Made by a program: the position numbers and the translations under genes. From the NCBI RefSeq assembly GCF_031199965.1, contig NZ_CP133605.1, forward strand, positions 563,501 through 627,500: a stretch of 64,000 nucleotides of DNA. The letters run 5' to 3'. The notes beneath the pieces were generated by a model. The model had not been told where the DNA came from, ran no database searches, and was given only the letters and a program-made list of their open reading frames with translations. This document shows, piece by piece, positions 36,037 to 46,500 of the stretch (the first letter of the stretch is position 1; the number at the start of each line of letters is the position of its first letter). The stretch is from Paenibacillus sp. D2_2. Its GTDB lineage: Bacteria > Bacillota > Bacilli > Paenibacillales > Paenibacillaceae.

Positions 36037-37589
36037 ATGGAATTTGTAACGGCTGAGCAGATGCGTGAGATTGACCGGTATACAATCGAGGAGATCGGTA
36101 TTCCAGCTGTCGTGCTGATGGAGAATGCGGGGAGAGCGATTGCTGAGGAAGTGATCAAGCTGGTGATACGGCGAAAAGATACGCTGGCAGGCGAGCGCTG
36201 GCTTGTGCTTATAGGGAAAGGGAATAATGGCGGCGATGGCCTGGTATGCGCCAGGCATTTGGCGGATGCGGGGATTCTGGTGACGCTGGTGTATGCTGTG
36301 GGACCGGACCATCTTAGTGGGGAGGCAGCGGTCCAGCAACGAATCGCCACGGCGCTGGGGTTACCGCGAATCGTATATGCGAATGAAGCGGGTTGTATCC
36401 CGGATTTGCGTAGCTATACGGGAATTGTGGATGCGCTCCTTGGCACTGGAGCCAAGGGAGCGCCGCGCGGGGTGTACGCTTCGCTTATTGCGGAAGCGAA
36501 CGCCAGCGGTCTGCCGATCGTGACGGCAGACATTCCGAGCGGCATGGATGCCGATACCGGCGCGGTATACGACCCCTGCATCCAGGCTGAGCTGACGGTA
36601 TGCCTGGCCTTCTTGAAGGCCGGGCTGACGCAGTATCCGGGAGCGAAGGCGGCAGGGGAAGTGGTCGTGCGCTATATCGGCATTCCACCGCGGCTCCCGG
36701 TAGGGATGGAGGGAGCCGGGGTTGTTCTGACCGAGGAGGCGCTGGAGAGCGAGCTCGGTCTTGACGCAGGGCGGCGCCGTGAACCGGACGGGCATAAAGG
36801 CACGTACGGGCATGTGCTGCTGGCGGCAGGCAACCTGCCGATGAGCGGCGCCGGCCTGCTGGCCGCCAAGGCGGCGCTGCGCGCCGGGTGCGGCCTCGCG
36901 ACGTGGGCGCTGCCAGCGTCGCTGCTGCCGCATATGCTCGGGGCTGTGCCCGAGCTGATGCTGGCGCCGGTCGCCGATGGCGGAACCGGCGTATGGGCAA
37001 TGTCGCAGCAGACGAAGTGCTGCGGCTGCTCGCGGCGCGCGATGTGCTCGCTGTCGGCCCGGGGCTGGGCCGCTTCCCGGGCGAGGCGGCGTTCCTGCGC
37101 GCCTTGTGGGAGGGCGCTCCGCGTCCCCTTGTCGCGGACGCGGATGCCCTTAACATCCTGGCCGCGGCCGGAGGCCTGACGACCTGGAAGCGCCGGGATG
37201 CAGCGACGATCCTGACGCCGCATCCCGGCGAGATGGCCCGTCTGGCCAGTCTCACGACGGCCGAGGTCCAGCGGGACCGCATCGGCCTCGCGCGCCGCTT
37301 TGCCACCGAGCACGGCGTAACGCTCGTGCTCAAAGGGGCTCGCTCGGTCATTGCGGCCCCGGACGGCCGGGTCTACGTGAACTTCACCGGCCATCCCGGC
37401 ATGGCAACTGGGGGCTCCGGTGATGTACTCACCGGAATTATCGCTGCCATGCTCGCCCAAGGGCTGGACGCCGTACAGGCAGCAGCGTTCGGCGTCTACT
37501 TGCACGGCCTAGCCGGTGAGCAGGCTGCGGCCGCGCGAAAAGGCAACCCGGCCTCACTGCTCGCCGGGGATATTATCGAAGCGTTGTAA
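36037..37589 (+). CDS. nnrD: bifunctional NAD(P)HX epimerase/dehydratase (frame broken once)
   Basis: Corrected length about 517 residues, joined at GGG 36995-36997 (restored VWGNVAADEV). The N-terminal YjeF_N epimerase domain (MENAGRAIAEEV, GKGNNGGDGLVCARHL, DIPSGMDADTG) is followed by a C-terminal dehydratase domain (GHKGTYGHVLLAAG, ADADALNIL, LTPHPGEMARL, GHPGMATGGSGDVLTGIIAAMLAQG). The enzyme repairs hydrated NAD(P)H using ADP or ATP. ATG 36037 has AAGGGGG. The second half is far more GC-rich than the surroundings. Confidence 0.92.
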
Positions 37590-37793
37590 GCTTCAGTCAG
37601 GTAGCCGCTTGTCGTCGAAGTCTATGTTTAAAAATGAGGATTTGATGTAGGATTCCATTTTTGGCTTGGTTGTAAATTGACTTTCGATTTTATTATTGAT
37701 AGCATCGAAGTGAATTACAGCGGTTTAGTCGGAATTGATCATTTATAGATAATAGAGGTAGTTCAACACACAGTAATAAGGAGAGGATCCAGC

Positions 37794-38342
37794 ATGGCTA
37801 AGGTAACCATAATTAACGGAACTCCTACACCGGGTTCCCGTCTGACAGCAATCATTGCATTAGCAGAGGAACTGCTGGTGAAGGAAGGCTTCGAAGTGAA
37901 GCATGTGAATGTCGGCGAGCTTCCACCGGGTGATCTGATTCATACCAAATTTGAGAGTGAGCATATTGTGAAGGCAAACGGGCTTGTAGCCGAGGCGGAC
38001 GCGATTATCGTGGCTAGTCCGGTTTATAAGGCCTCCTATACAGGGGTGCTTAAGACGTTCCTGGATTTGATTCCGGAGAGGGGCTTGACCGGCAAAGTGA
38101 TCTTGCCTATGTTCATGGGTGGAACGATTGCTCATCTGCTTGCGATCGATTACTCACTCAAACCAGTCTTGTCGGTGCTTGGAGCACGTCATATTCTTGC
38201 TGGCGTATACGCCGCGGATGCGAATGTGTCCCGTACAGAGCAAGGCGGCTTCACGATTAGCGACGAACTTATCTCAAGGCTGGAGGACAACATCAAGGAA
38301 CTGGCGATGGAGACAAGGCGGCGAATCAAATATCAAGATTAA
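37794..38342 (+). CDS. ssuE: NADPH-dependent FMN reductase, SsuE type
   Basis: 182 residues of the flavodoxin-like NADPH-FMN reductase family: INGTPTPGSRLTAIIALAEELL (FMN phosphate loop), IIVASPVYKASYTGVLKTFLDLI and LPMFMGGTIAHLLAIDYSLKPVL are typical of SsuE. It supplies reduced FMN to alkanesulfonate monooxygenases; no SsuD gene is adjacent, but the sulfate transporter lies 3 kb upstream. AGGAGAGGATCC precedes ATG 37794. Own terminator. Confidence 0.88.
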   Translation: MAKVTIINGTPTPGSRLTAIIALAEELLVKEGFEVKHVNVGELPPGDLIHTKFESEHIVKANGLVAEADAIIVASPVYKASYTGVLKTFLDLIPERGLTGKVILPMFMGGTIAHLLAIDYSLKPVLSVLGARHILAGVYAADANVSRTEQGGFTISDELISRLEDNIKELAMETRRRIKYQD

Positions 38343-38355
38343 TATTTAACAAAAT

Positions 38356-38395
38356 AAGCTCTGAGTCATTCCGTAAGGATTGACTCAGAGCTTTA
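38356..38395. terminator. terminator of ssuE
   Basis: AAGCTCTGAGTCA pairs with TGACTCAGAGCTT (38381-38393), followed by TATTTAT; convergent genes on both sides. Confidence 0.85.
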
Positions 38396-38411
38396 TTTAT
38401 GACTTTCGCTA

Positions 38412-40238
38412 TTATTGGATCGTGTCAACCTCGATAACAGGAATTATGATTTGAATGATACCAGAAAGCCTTAAGAGCAGTTCATTCATCGATCCGTCAG
38501 CCAGTTCTTTCAGTACTTCCGCGATTTTTTCGATTAATTGCTCGTCAACATTAAGTGAAGCGTTCTGTTCGAAGCGTCCCGTTACTGTTACATTTGCTCC
38601 GGAGGTGAGAGAGAAATCACCTCTTAGAAGTATTAAGCTATTGCCGTCAGTGACCAGCGTCTCTCCTGAAACGGAGTAAATCACGGTACTGGTGAAGCGG
38701 ACAAGCGTGTCAGGATACTGACTAACCATGTCGGCGGAGATATCTAGAATTTCCTGTTTAATACCTGCGAACTGGTAATGATCATCTGCACGAACGAAAA
38801 TCGCTGTTTGTCCTTCACCCTGGCCAACCAGATTAATTGCATAAATGGTTTTGTCTGGCTGTATTGTTAGGCTATCAGCTTCGATCGAGTACAGCAGAGC
38901 AATACTGTCCTCACGCACCTCAAAAGCATCATAACGTGCTTTTCTCGCCTCTGACGCTGCCTCAATTACAATCACGGGGTTATTGCCCGTGCTAAGGATC
39001 GGATCGATAGTTAAAGTACGAATCTGATCCTGTGAAGCCAGGTCCTGATTTGTTAATATCTGAATACTTTCCTCCGCATTCATTCGGCCAAAATACAGCT
39101 GATTGTTCTGGTCGGTTGCCACCACATATGCCTTAGAACCAAATTGATCCCGTCCATCTACAACATGAGTATAGCTGCTTCCATCCGCTAGAGCAGGAAG
39201 AAGTCTTACGGGTTCGGCCATGGTCCAGGCCAGCTCTGTGGCGCTGATTTCCGCCTTCGTATCCTGATAATAGCCAATGGCTGTGTACAGGTCGATGGCT
39301 TCTTGGTAATTACCGTTTGCTACACTTTTCTTGGCGTTACGCATTAACTCATCCATTTTCCCCTTAGCATAGGTGAGGAGTCTGGATTCTGGATGGGCGG
39401 AGCTTGCGAATGATGTATACTGCCGCGAATGGATGGCGAACGCAGTATAGTCGCTGTTGTCCCAGTCCCTTTTTAAGAGCGCCTCCATTAAGCTATCCAC
39501 TTTGGACATCATCCATGGGGCATCAAGTGTAATGGCTTTATATTCTGCAAGCATGGAAGAAGCATTATCGAGCATAGGTTCGATGAGACCTTGAGCCGCC
39601 ATCCGTGTTAGCTTTGTTTCGTCATATTTTTGGAAGGTAGCATTTAACTCCTTAAGCCATTCCTGCTCTGTACCAAAAAGATGGGCAGGGATCCTCATTA
39701 GATTCCTTTTAAAGGATTCATCAGTATAGTTCGAGCTGGTCAGATTTTGTTCCAATTGCTCCAGAAACAACGTTCTGAAATTTTTGAAATAGCTAGTGAA
39801 GTTCTGTGAAATGCTGAAATTATTAGACATCTGACGGTAATAGTCGCTGTAAGGCTCCTCCGGTGCTAAATACTGACTTCGTACCTGCTGAAGCTTTGCA
39901 TATGCATCCATAAGTAGATCGAAATCCTGTTCGCGATTTGCCCTAGAAGCTTGGTCGACAATGCTTTCTAAGTCTCTTTTCATGGCAGTGATAGGAGCAA
40001 GCTCCTCCAATCGGGAGGAAATGAGCTCTTCTTTATAACGAATTGTCCGATTGTTTTGAGCCTTCTGATACCAATCCACGGCTTCTACGTAGAGCTTCTC
40101 ATGGAATAAGCGTTCGGCAGTCTGAACAGCGTTAAGCTTTTGGGATATTCCAATCCCTTTGTGGACTAACAGAGGAATCGTCATTATGCATAAAAAAATG
40201 AGTAGATGATGCAGGGTTATCCATTTTTTAAACGTCAT
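38412..40238 (-). CDS. unknown membrane-anchored protein of the tubulin/GTPase cluster
   Basis: 608 residues with a single N-terminal membrane helix (LLIFLCIMTIPLLVH, residues 12-27) and a large outside part. Residues about 35-345 are helical and tetratricopeptide-like at the ends (AERLFHEKLYVEAVDWYQKAQ; AKKSVANGNYQEAIDLYTAIGYYQDT). The second half is beta-rich (KAYVVATDQNNQLYFGRM...). I do not recognise the family. Its ATG overlaps the stop of the upstream zinc-ribbon gene, so these are co-expressed, divergent from the vWA-tubulin operon. Confidence 0.75.
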   Translation of the reverse strand: MTFKKWITLHHLLIFLCIMTIPLLVHKGIGISQKLNAVQTAERLFHEKLYVEAVDWYQKAQNNRTIRYKEELISSRLEELAPITAMKRDLESIVDQASRANREQDFDLLMDAYAKLQQVRSQYLAPEEPYSDYYRQMSNNFSISQNFTSYFKNFRTLFLEQLEQNLTSSNYTDESFKRNLMRIPAHLFGTEQEWLKELNATFQKYDETKLTRMAAQGLIEPMLDNASSMLAEYKAITLDAPWMMSKVDSLMEALLKRDWDNSDYTAFAIHSRQYTSFASSAHPESRLLTYAKGKMDELMRNAKKSVANGNYQEAIDLYTAIGYYQDTKAEISATELAWTMAEPVRLLPALADGSSYTHVVDGRDQFGSKAYVVATDQNNQLYFGRMNAEESIQILTNQDLASQDQIRTLTIDPILSTGNNPVIVIEAASEARKARYDAFEVREDSIALLYSIEADSLTIQPDKTIYAINLVGQGEGQTAIFVRADDHYQFAGIKQEILDISADMVSQYPDTLVRFTSTVIYSVSGETLVTDGNSLILLRGDFSLTSGANVTVTGRFEQNASLNVDEQLIEKIAEVLKELADGSMNELLLRLSGIIQIIIPVIEVDTIQ

Positions 40239-41182
40239 ATTATAGTAGACCTCGGCTTAATTTGTTGAAAGTCAGCGTCCCACTGATACTTTTCCTCGTA
40301 GATTCGGGCCGTCTCGGCCGAGAGATTTCCCCAGTTGAGATTGGGGGACTCAGAGAGCATACGGTATAGTCGGAGAAAACGATCCTTAGGAAGCTTGCGG
40401 GCATACCTGGCTATGAAGTCCGAATAGGCTAGAACGTAGCGTTTCAACCTAACGGCAGCTCCAGCAACTCCTGCCAGTATTTCTTCTCCTCGCTCCAAAG
40501 CGAGAAATTGCTGTTCGTACTTTATAACATATTGGAATGTTCTATCTTTAATGAGCTCTCTCTTGATTTTAGTGAGCTCGCCAATATACTCGGCAAGATC
40601 AGAATCGAAGTCTTTTAACAGAAGGGGCGTAAGTTCCAGTTCCATATCCTTTCTTAGTACGAAGGACTGTAAAAGTATAAGTTGCAGCTTACGGATATGA
40701 TCGTCGTGAATGATGGTCGCGATTTCCCGCATCATTTCGTAGGAGCGGCCTTCTTCTCCATGGGCGACGGCGGTCTCAAGATTCCGCACTAATCCTGAGG
40801 CGATTTTGTCACGATCAACCTCGAATAGCTTACTCATTTCTATTGAAATACGGCTTTCGAGAACGGTACGTTGAACGAAAAAAAGCAGCCCGAACATCAT
40901 AACTCCTGCTGCGGCAGAAATGGCCATAAGCTGAAAGGTTTCGCTGAAGAGAATTGCTAATAGCGTAAGAAATGATACTAGCAACAAATCATTATACTGA
41001 GCTCGCTTGGCGGAATGACGCGCTTTTTCCAGAACCGAGCGTAGACCTGATTTGCCGCAGACGGTGCAATTATCCTCATGCAGTGCGGTATAATTCTGGC
41101 AATATTTACAGCACCTTAACTTTTCGAAGGCATACTTCGTTTTTAATGGAGGGTGTAAAATAACGTTTTTTTTCTTCTTCAT
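40235..41182 (-). CDS. zinc-ribbon membrane protein of the tubulin/GTPase cluster
   Basis: 315 residues. A short zinc ribbon (CCKYC at 24-28, CTVC at 39-42) is followed by two close membrane helices (about residues 65-105, LLLVSFLTLLAILFSETFQLMAISAAAGVMMFGLLFFV) and a cytoplasmic helical region of 210 residues. No enzyme motif. It overlaps both neighbours by four bases (ATGA), so three genes are translationally coupled. Perhaps an adaptor that ties cytoplasmic partners to the membrane; inference only. Confidence 0.75.
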   Translation of the reverse strand: MKKKKNVILHPPLKTKYAFEKLRCCKYCQNYTALHEDNCTVCGKSGLRSVLEKARHSAKRAQYNDLLLVSFLTLLAILFSETFQLMAISAAAGVMMFGLLFFVQRTVLESRISIEMSKLFEVDRDKIASGLVRNLETAVAHGEEGRSYEMMREIATIIHDDHIRKLQLILLQSFVLRKDMELELTPLLLKDFDSDLAEYIGELTKIKRELIKDRTFQYVIKYEQQFLALERGEEILAGVAGAAVRLKRYVLAYSDFIARYARKLPKDRFLRLYRMLSESPNLNWGNLSAETARIYEEKYQWDADFQQIKPRSTII

Positions 41183-41328
41183 AGCTCTCTCTCTTCATAG
41201 TTGATTAATTTTAGCAGTTTTCTGTCGAGCTCAGCGGGAGCAATGATTTGCTTTCTACGAGAATAATATATGCTGGACTTAATAATGACAAAGAGGAACA
41301 GAAGAATGAGGCATCCGTATGTAACCAT
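41179..41328 (-). CDS. 49-residue single-helix membrane peptide
   Basis: ATG at 41328 (plus-strand CAT 41326-41328) has AAAGGAAG at proper spacing. The product starts MVTYGCLILLFLFVIIK, one membrane helix, followed by a basic, charged tail (YYSRRKQ...LDRKLLKLINYEEREL). Its stop overlaps the next start in ATGA. It is the first gene of the leftward operon. No homologue recognised. Confidence 0.6.
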   Translation of the reverse strand: MVTYGCLILLFLFVIIKSSIYYSRRKQIIAPAELDRKLLKLINYEEREL

Positions 41329-41568
41329 ATATGACTTCCTTTCGTAATTAATGTTGAGGGCGATGATTCTATCTTTGGAATGTCAAAAAAATAGATGCAT
41401 ATTTTGACATAAATTGGTTGCTTAGTCTTGTTTTATCTTAACGTTTTCTTAAGCATTATCTATTATCATAGTATAGTATATATTTGGAACTACTTCTAAT
41501 TTCACATGTCATATTTTGATCACGAAGCAGATTCGTTTTTTTCTATTTCAAATTAAAGGAGCAATATT

Positions 41569-43386
41569 ATGCAACATTGTTATAGACAACCTATACGAAT
41601 ATTGACGGTTATGATGGTCTTATGGTTACTAATATCCAACGTCGGCGTCAATATTTATGAAGCCTCGGCAGCCGCGAAGGGAGCCCAGGCTCAGCAGACT
41701 TCATTAATCGATGCCGTGCTCGTTGTCGATGCAAGCAACTCGATGAAGACGAGTGACACGAATAAAGTCGGAAATGAAGCGATGAAGATGTTCATCGACA
41801 TGTTATCCGCTCAGGGTGACAAGGTAGGGATTGTGGCGTATACGGACAAAGTGCAGCGTGAGAAGGCGCTGCTCAAAATTCAGTCTCCTGCTGATAAGCA
41901 GGATTTAAAGGATTTCATCGATGGGCTGGATCGAGGCCCCTACACAGATATTGCAGTAGGAGTTCGCGAGGCCGTTAAGGTGCTGCAAAACGGGTCCGAC
42001 CCGGGGCATGAGCCGATGATCGTTCTGTTAGCAGACGGCAACAATGATTTCGACAAGAGCTCGGGACGGACGCAAAGCGAGTCTGATAAAGAGCTTAGCG
42101 CGGCCGTTGCTGAAGCTAAGGCAGCAGGTATTCCAATATATACGATCGGGCTGAATGCAGATGGCAAGCTGAATAAGGCGCCACTTGAAGATCTGGCCAA
42201 GCAGACAGGTGCTAAGTCGTTCTCAACCAGCTCGGCGAATGATCTTCCACAAATACTTAGTGAAATATTTGCTAGCCATCTGAAGCTCAAAATCGTACCT
42301 GTTCAAAGCATGACGGGTACCGGAAGCTTCCAGGAAGTAGTTGTTAACGTTCCGAATGCGAGCGTGCTTGAAGCTAATATCTCGATTATGTCCTCTAATC
42401 CTGTTACAGCGGAGTTGGTTAACCCATCCGGTGATAAAGTGGCTGTACCTTCGGATGACGTTATTTTGTCCAAGTCGAAAAGCTATTCTCTGATTAAGCT
42501 GCTAACACCAGCCGAGGGGGATTGGAAGCTGAGAGTTAAAGGGGCAGCCAAGGACAAGATCGATATTAATCTTGTATTTAACTACGATCTCGAGCTCGAG
42601 ATGGACCCCATCGCATCGAAGAGCTATAAACGCGGTGATGATGTGAAAATCGGAGCGTATCTTACAAGTAATGGGCAGAAGCTGCCAAATGATGAGTTAT
42701 ATACGAATATGAACGCTGTTCTCATCGTTAAGGATATCGACAGCGGCAAGACCGAAGAAATCAAGCTTAACAATACGGGGGACAAATTCGAAGGAACATT
42801 TAGCTTTACCGAAGCCCATGAGTACGAACTGAAGGTTCGCGCAGAGGAAAAAAGCTTCTATAGGGAATCCGATCCTGTGACACTGAGTGCCAAAGGTAAA
42901 GCAGGGGCAGCAACAACACCAGCTCAGCCTAACCCGACGACAGTAGAAGAAGAGAAACCATTCCCTTGGCTAATCGTTGTTATATCAGTAGTAGGTCTGG
43001 CTGTGGTTGCAGCGGGTGCTTATTTTGTTGCATCGGCAGTTAAGAAAGCGAATCGCGGATTCGTAGGCCAGATTGTCATCGAGATTCGCGATGAAAATAC
43101 GAACGAGAAATCTTTCCCACAGTATAAGAAGCTTACCTCGTTCAAAGGCAAGTTCAATCTCCATCAACTGCTGCAGCTGGCACCAGAGCTGAAGGAAACG
43201 GAGAAAATTGTGTTTACCCCGACAAAGGGAGATCGCATTACATTGCGTAATGCCTCAGCCGCACCTATCGAGAAATCAGGTCGGGCTGTCGATGCCTCTG
43301 CAGGACTTGAACTTAAGAGCGGGGACCGAGTGACATTGCCGCTTCAACATATCGATAAGACGATTTTCATAGAGTACCTGGTGTGA
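41569..43386 (+). CDS. secreted/membrane vWA-domain protein
   Basis: 605 residues. A signal peptide (residues 1-35) leads into a von Willebrand A domain with a complete MIDAS: Asp54-x-Ser56-x-Ser58 (DASNSM), Thr in GPYTDIAVG and Asp in LLADGNND. Beta-sandwich modules follow (residues about 240-440), then a Pro/Thr linker, one membrane helix (PWLIVVISVVGLAVVAAGAYFV, near 465) and a cytoplasmic tail of about 115 residues. vWA domains bind protein partners through Mg2+. It heads the tubulin-like operon. Confidence 0.88.
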   Translation: MQHCYRQPIRILTVMMVLWLLISNVGVNIYEASAAAKGAQAQQTSLIDAVLVVDASNSMKTSDTNKVGNEAMKMFIDMLSAQGDKVGIVAYTDKVQREKALLKIQSPADKQDLKDFIDGLDRGPYTDIAVGVREAVKVLQNGSDPGHEPMIVLLADGNNDFDKSSGRTQSESDKELSAAVAEAKAAGIPIYTIGLNADGKLNKAPLEDLAKQTGAKSFSTSSANDLPQILSEIFASHLKLKIVPVQSMTGTGSFQEVVVNVPNASVLEANISIMSSNPVTAELVNPSGDKVAVPSDDVILSKSKSYSLIKLLTPAEGDWKLRVKGAAKDKIDINLVFNYDLELEMDPIASKSYKRGDDVKIGAYLTSNGQKLPNDELYTNMNAVLIVKDIDSGKTEEIKLNNTGDKFEGTFSFTEAHEYELKVRAEEKSFYRESDPVTLSAKGKAGAATTPAQPNPTTVEEEKPFPWLIVVISVVGLAVVAAGAYFVASAVKKANRGFVGQIVIEIRDENTNEKSFPQYKKLTSFKGKFNLHQLLQLAPELKETEKIVFTPTKGDRITLRNASAAPIEKSGRAVDASAGLELKSGDRVTLPLQHIDKTIFIEYLV

Positions 43387-43569
43387 GTTGAACTAAAGTA
43401 CGGAAGTTAGGCAAGAGTGTGAAATGATTCTGAAGAAACGGTAGTGTTCGCCTTTGTGACCGGATTTCTACTTTATATGAATCTACTTAATCATAGAAAT
43501 CTGGGCACAACAGCGATCGTAAGAACATTTCACACGGCTGCCCTGAACCATACAAACCATAGTTCAACT
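43386..43569 (+). mobile_element. MITE-like element, family B copy 1
   Basis: About 184 bases bounded by AGTTGAACTA and its near inverse TAGTTCAACT; the interior matches 28757-28949 in reverse. It fills the gap between the vWA gene and the tubulin-like gene and carries no gene. Confidence 0.75.
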
Positions 43570-43597
43570 TGTGCAACCAAATAAGGAGGAAATTTAA

Positions 43598-46500
43598 ATG
43601 AAGCCGATCGTTAGAGAGCATATTCAGCAATTAGATGTATCGCTTGGCGGAGGTATCGTCAGCGATAAAATTCGAGTAGATACAATTGATAATCCGATCC
43701 TGATCATTGGTCTTGGCGGGACGGGGATCGATGCTTTACTTCGCCTGAAATATCAAATTAACCGCAGATTCAGACTGCCGGAAGATCCATTGTCCAAGAA
43801 AAAGCGCGATAAGCCGGACAATGTGGAGTTTCTCGCTTTTGAGACTAACGAGCAGGATCGTAGCAAAAGGTATAAAGGAATCGGTCTTGATCCAATCAAT
43901 GAATTCGTACTGTTGTCCAACCCAGAAATTGGCGGTTTGCTACAGAACCGCAGTATTCTAGAGCCGTACATTACAGACTGGCTGTCACCCGAGCTGAGTA
44001 TTACCGATGGGATGAACGGTGCGGCAGGTGTGCGTCAGGCGGGACGGCTGCTTCTTTTCACGAAGATTAATCAAGTCGTGCAGGCCATCGATAAGAAAAT
44101 CAAGACCTTATCAGTAGGTACGAACAAGAAGCTGATGGTATTTCTACTTACTGGCTTGTCCGGCGGTACAGGCAGCGGCTGCTTCCTGGATATCGCCTAT
44201 ATTGTACGCGGAATTATTGAACGTGATCACGGTTCGGCAGGTATTGATCGCGTGAATACTCTCGGTTATTTGTTCACCCCGGATATCAATCTGTCCAATA
44301 AGAGTCTAAGCGAGCATACGCGCGAGTACATTAAGAAAAATGGTTATGCTGCGTTGAAAGAGCTTGATTACTGGATGAACGTAGATAGTCGTGGTGAGAG
44401 GTTCAATCAGCAATACGGCAACATTTTGACAGTCAACTCGCCGTTGCCTCCTTTTAATCTATGTCATTTGATATCGGCAACCAATACAGAGGGCAAGCTG
44501 CTGGAGAACGCTTATGATTACTGCATGAACGTCACTGCGGAGAACATTACGAACTTCATGGCGAGTGAAGAGAAGCAATCTGGCGAAGAATTTGCTATTC
44601 ACGATTATATAAGTAATATTCGTACGAATATCGCACAAATGAACAAGGCTTACCCGGCTAACTATGAATACAACATTATTGGGGCCTCTTCGGCTGTGCT
44701 GCCGATCGAGGAAATGACGACCTACTTGGCCTATCGTTTGTTTGACAAGATGGACAAAATGTTCCAACAATCGCCGACGCAGGAGGAAGTAGAGAAATTT
44801 GCCCGTAAGATGGGCGTTGATCTCGATAGTATAGTTAAAGCGTTTGAATCTCGAGTACCTGACCCGCTTCCGGGTTATGAGAACAGTGAGCGGTTGAGCT
44901 ATGCCAATGTTGTGAAGTCTCAAGTCGTGAATATGGACACGGAGCTGGAGCAGACCTTCCTCGCTCGGGCGAGAGAGGAATATATCAAAGCGAAGAAGCA
45001 GCTTCCAGGGGAGTTCCTCGAGAAGTTCAGCGATCAGATTCGTCGTCTGTTTTTGCATCCGGAGCAAGGGCCGTTTTATGTATCGCGGCTGCTTTACACG
45101 GAGAAAGGCTTCTGTTTGCTGAAAATGCTGCTCTCCTATATCGAGGCTTTGCGTGAGAATTTAGTGCGTATTCCTCGCGATATCGAGGCTGCGCAGGATC
45201 AAGCGGATGATAAGCTAGGCGATGCCAAGAGTGCATTTGTGTCCAAGGAGAAGAAGAAGAACGCTTATATTGAAGCGAAAATAAATGAATACTGGCTCCA
45301 CGCAGATGTTGAGCGTACAGAGCAAATGATTGAGTTCTATGAGGATCTGTACGATTTGCTGAATCGGGAGAATAACCGCATTTATAGTGTATTCACAGAA
45401 ATATTAAATGCACTTAGCTCGATCTTCTCCAAGAATGGGGACATTCTGACGAGCGGTGACGAGCAGGTGGACCATAAGGGGAATAAAACCTACTACTGGA
45501 ACATCGTGAGCGTACCCGATATTTCCAAGGTTGTCAGTGGCATTATGGATCAGAAGGATGTCGATGACCTGATCCGTGATTTCGCTACGGAATTGCTGGA
45601 TCACTCCGATCAATGGGTGAAGGAGCAGGAAATTGATATTGTTAGCTCCATTTCTACTTTCCTCTCCGATAAGTTCGGTGATCTTATTACGAAGTCTATG
45701 GAGGATTTCCTTGTCATTAAATATGGCCAGGATGAGCCGATCGAGAAGTTTGTTGAGCGTCAAATTGCCAGCAAGCTGGACGAGGAAGCTGTTCCGGTAT
45801 TCCATTTGTCGAATAGTACAGGTAATCTGCATTTCCCTTCTTGGGGATTCGTATCTGTTCCAGTGCAGGCGCCAAGCATCCTGAAAGGGATTCGCAACTA
45901 TCAGAACAATGCGGTCGGGAAGTCTCATTTCACGGTCAAAGAGAGCGAAGTCAAGAACCGTATATTCTGGTTGAATACGCGTAACGGGGTGCCATTGTTT
46001 GTATACACGCCGCTCAAAGTATATGAGGAGAGCTATGAACGGACGATTTTGGATAAGGAAGGAATCGGTCGTCACCTCGTACAAACAGAGAAGAATAACT
46101 GGACTTACCTGCCTTCACCAATCCCTGAGAGATCATGGGGCGAGACTTATTCCAATTCACGGGTACAGAGCTATAATGCTCGTGTGCGCGAGGAGTTTGC
46201 CAAATCGCTTCAGTTAAAGGTAATTGTGGAGAAGGATGCGGATCAAAATACGAGCAGCCGTTATTCTGTAAGGTTAACGAAGCCGTTTTCTTTGCAAGAT
46301 AAGCTGGCAGCGTATGATATGCGTCTAGAAGCTCCAAAGCCAAATCTAGGCGAGGTGAAACGCTGTGCTGTTGAGCTGAAGCAACTGCTTGCTGAGGGAC
46401 TTCAACAAGAAGGCGTTAAAGATATATTCGGAAGCATTAATGAAGAGATGGCCAAAGAGAATTTGATTCGCTCACCAAAACTGATTACTCGCGTGCGGCA

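Noticed and set aside
36361..37505. Three long minus-strand ORFs opposite nnrD
   Set aside because: High GC creates long chance frames without stop codons; the plus strand encodes both recognised domains.
41404..41409. TTGACA in the divergent gap of the tubulin cluster
   Set aside because: No acceptable -10 box at 16-18 bases, so not called as a promoter.
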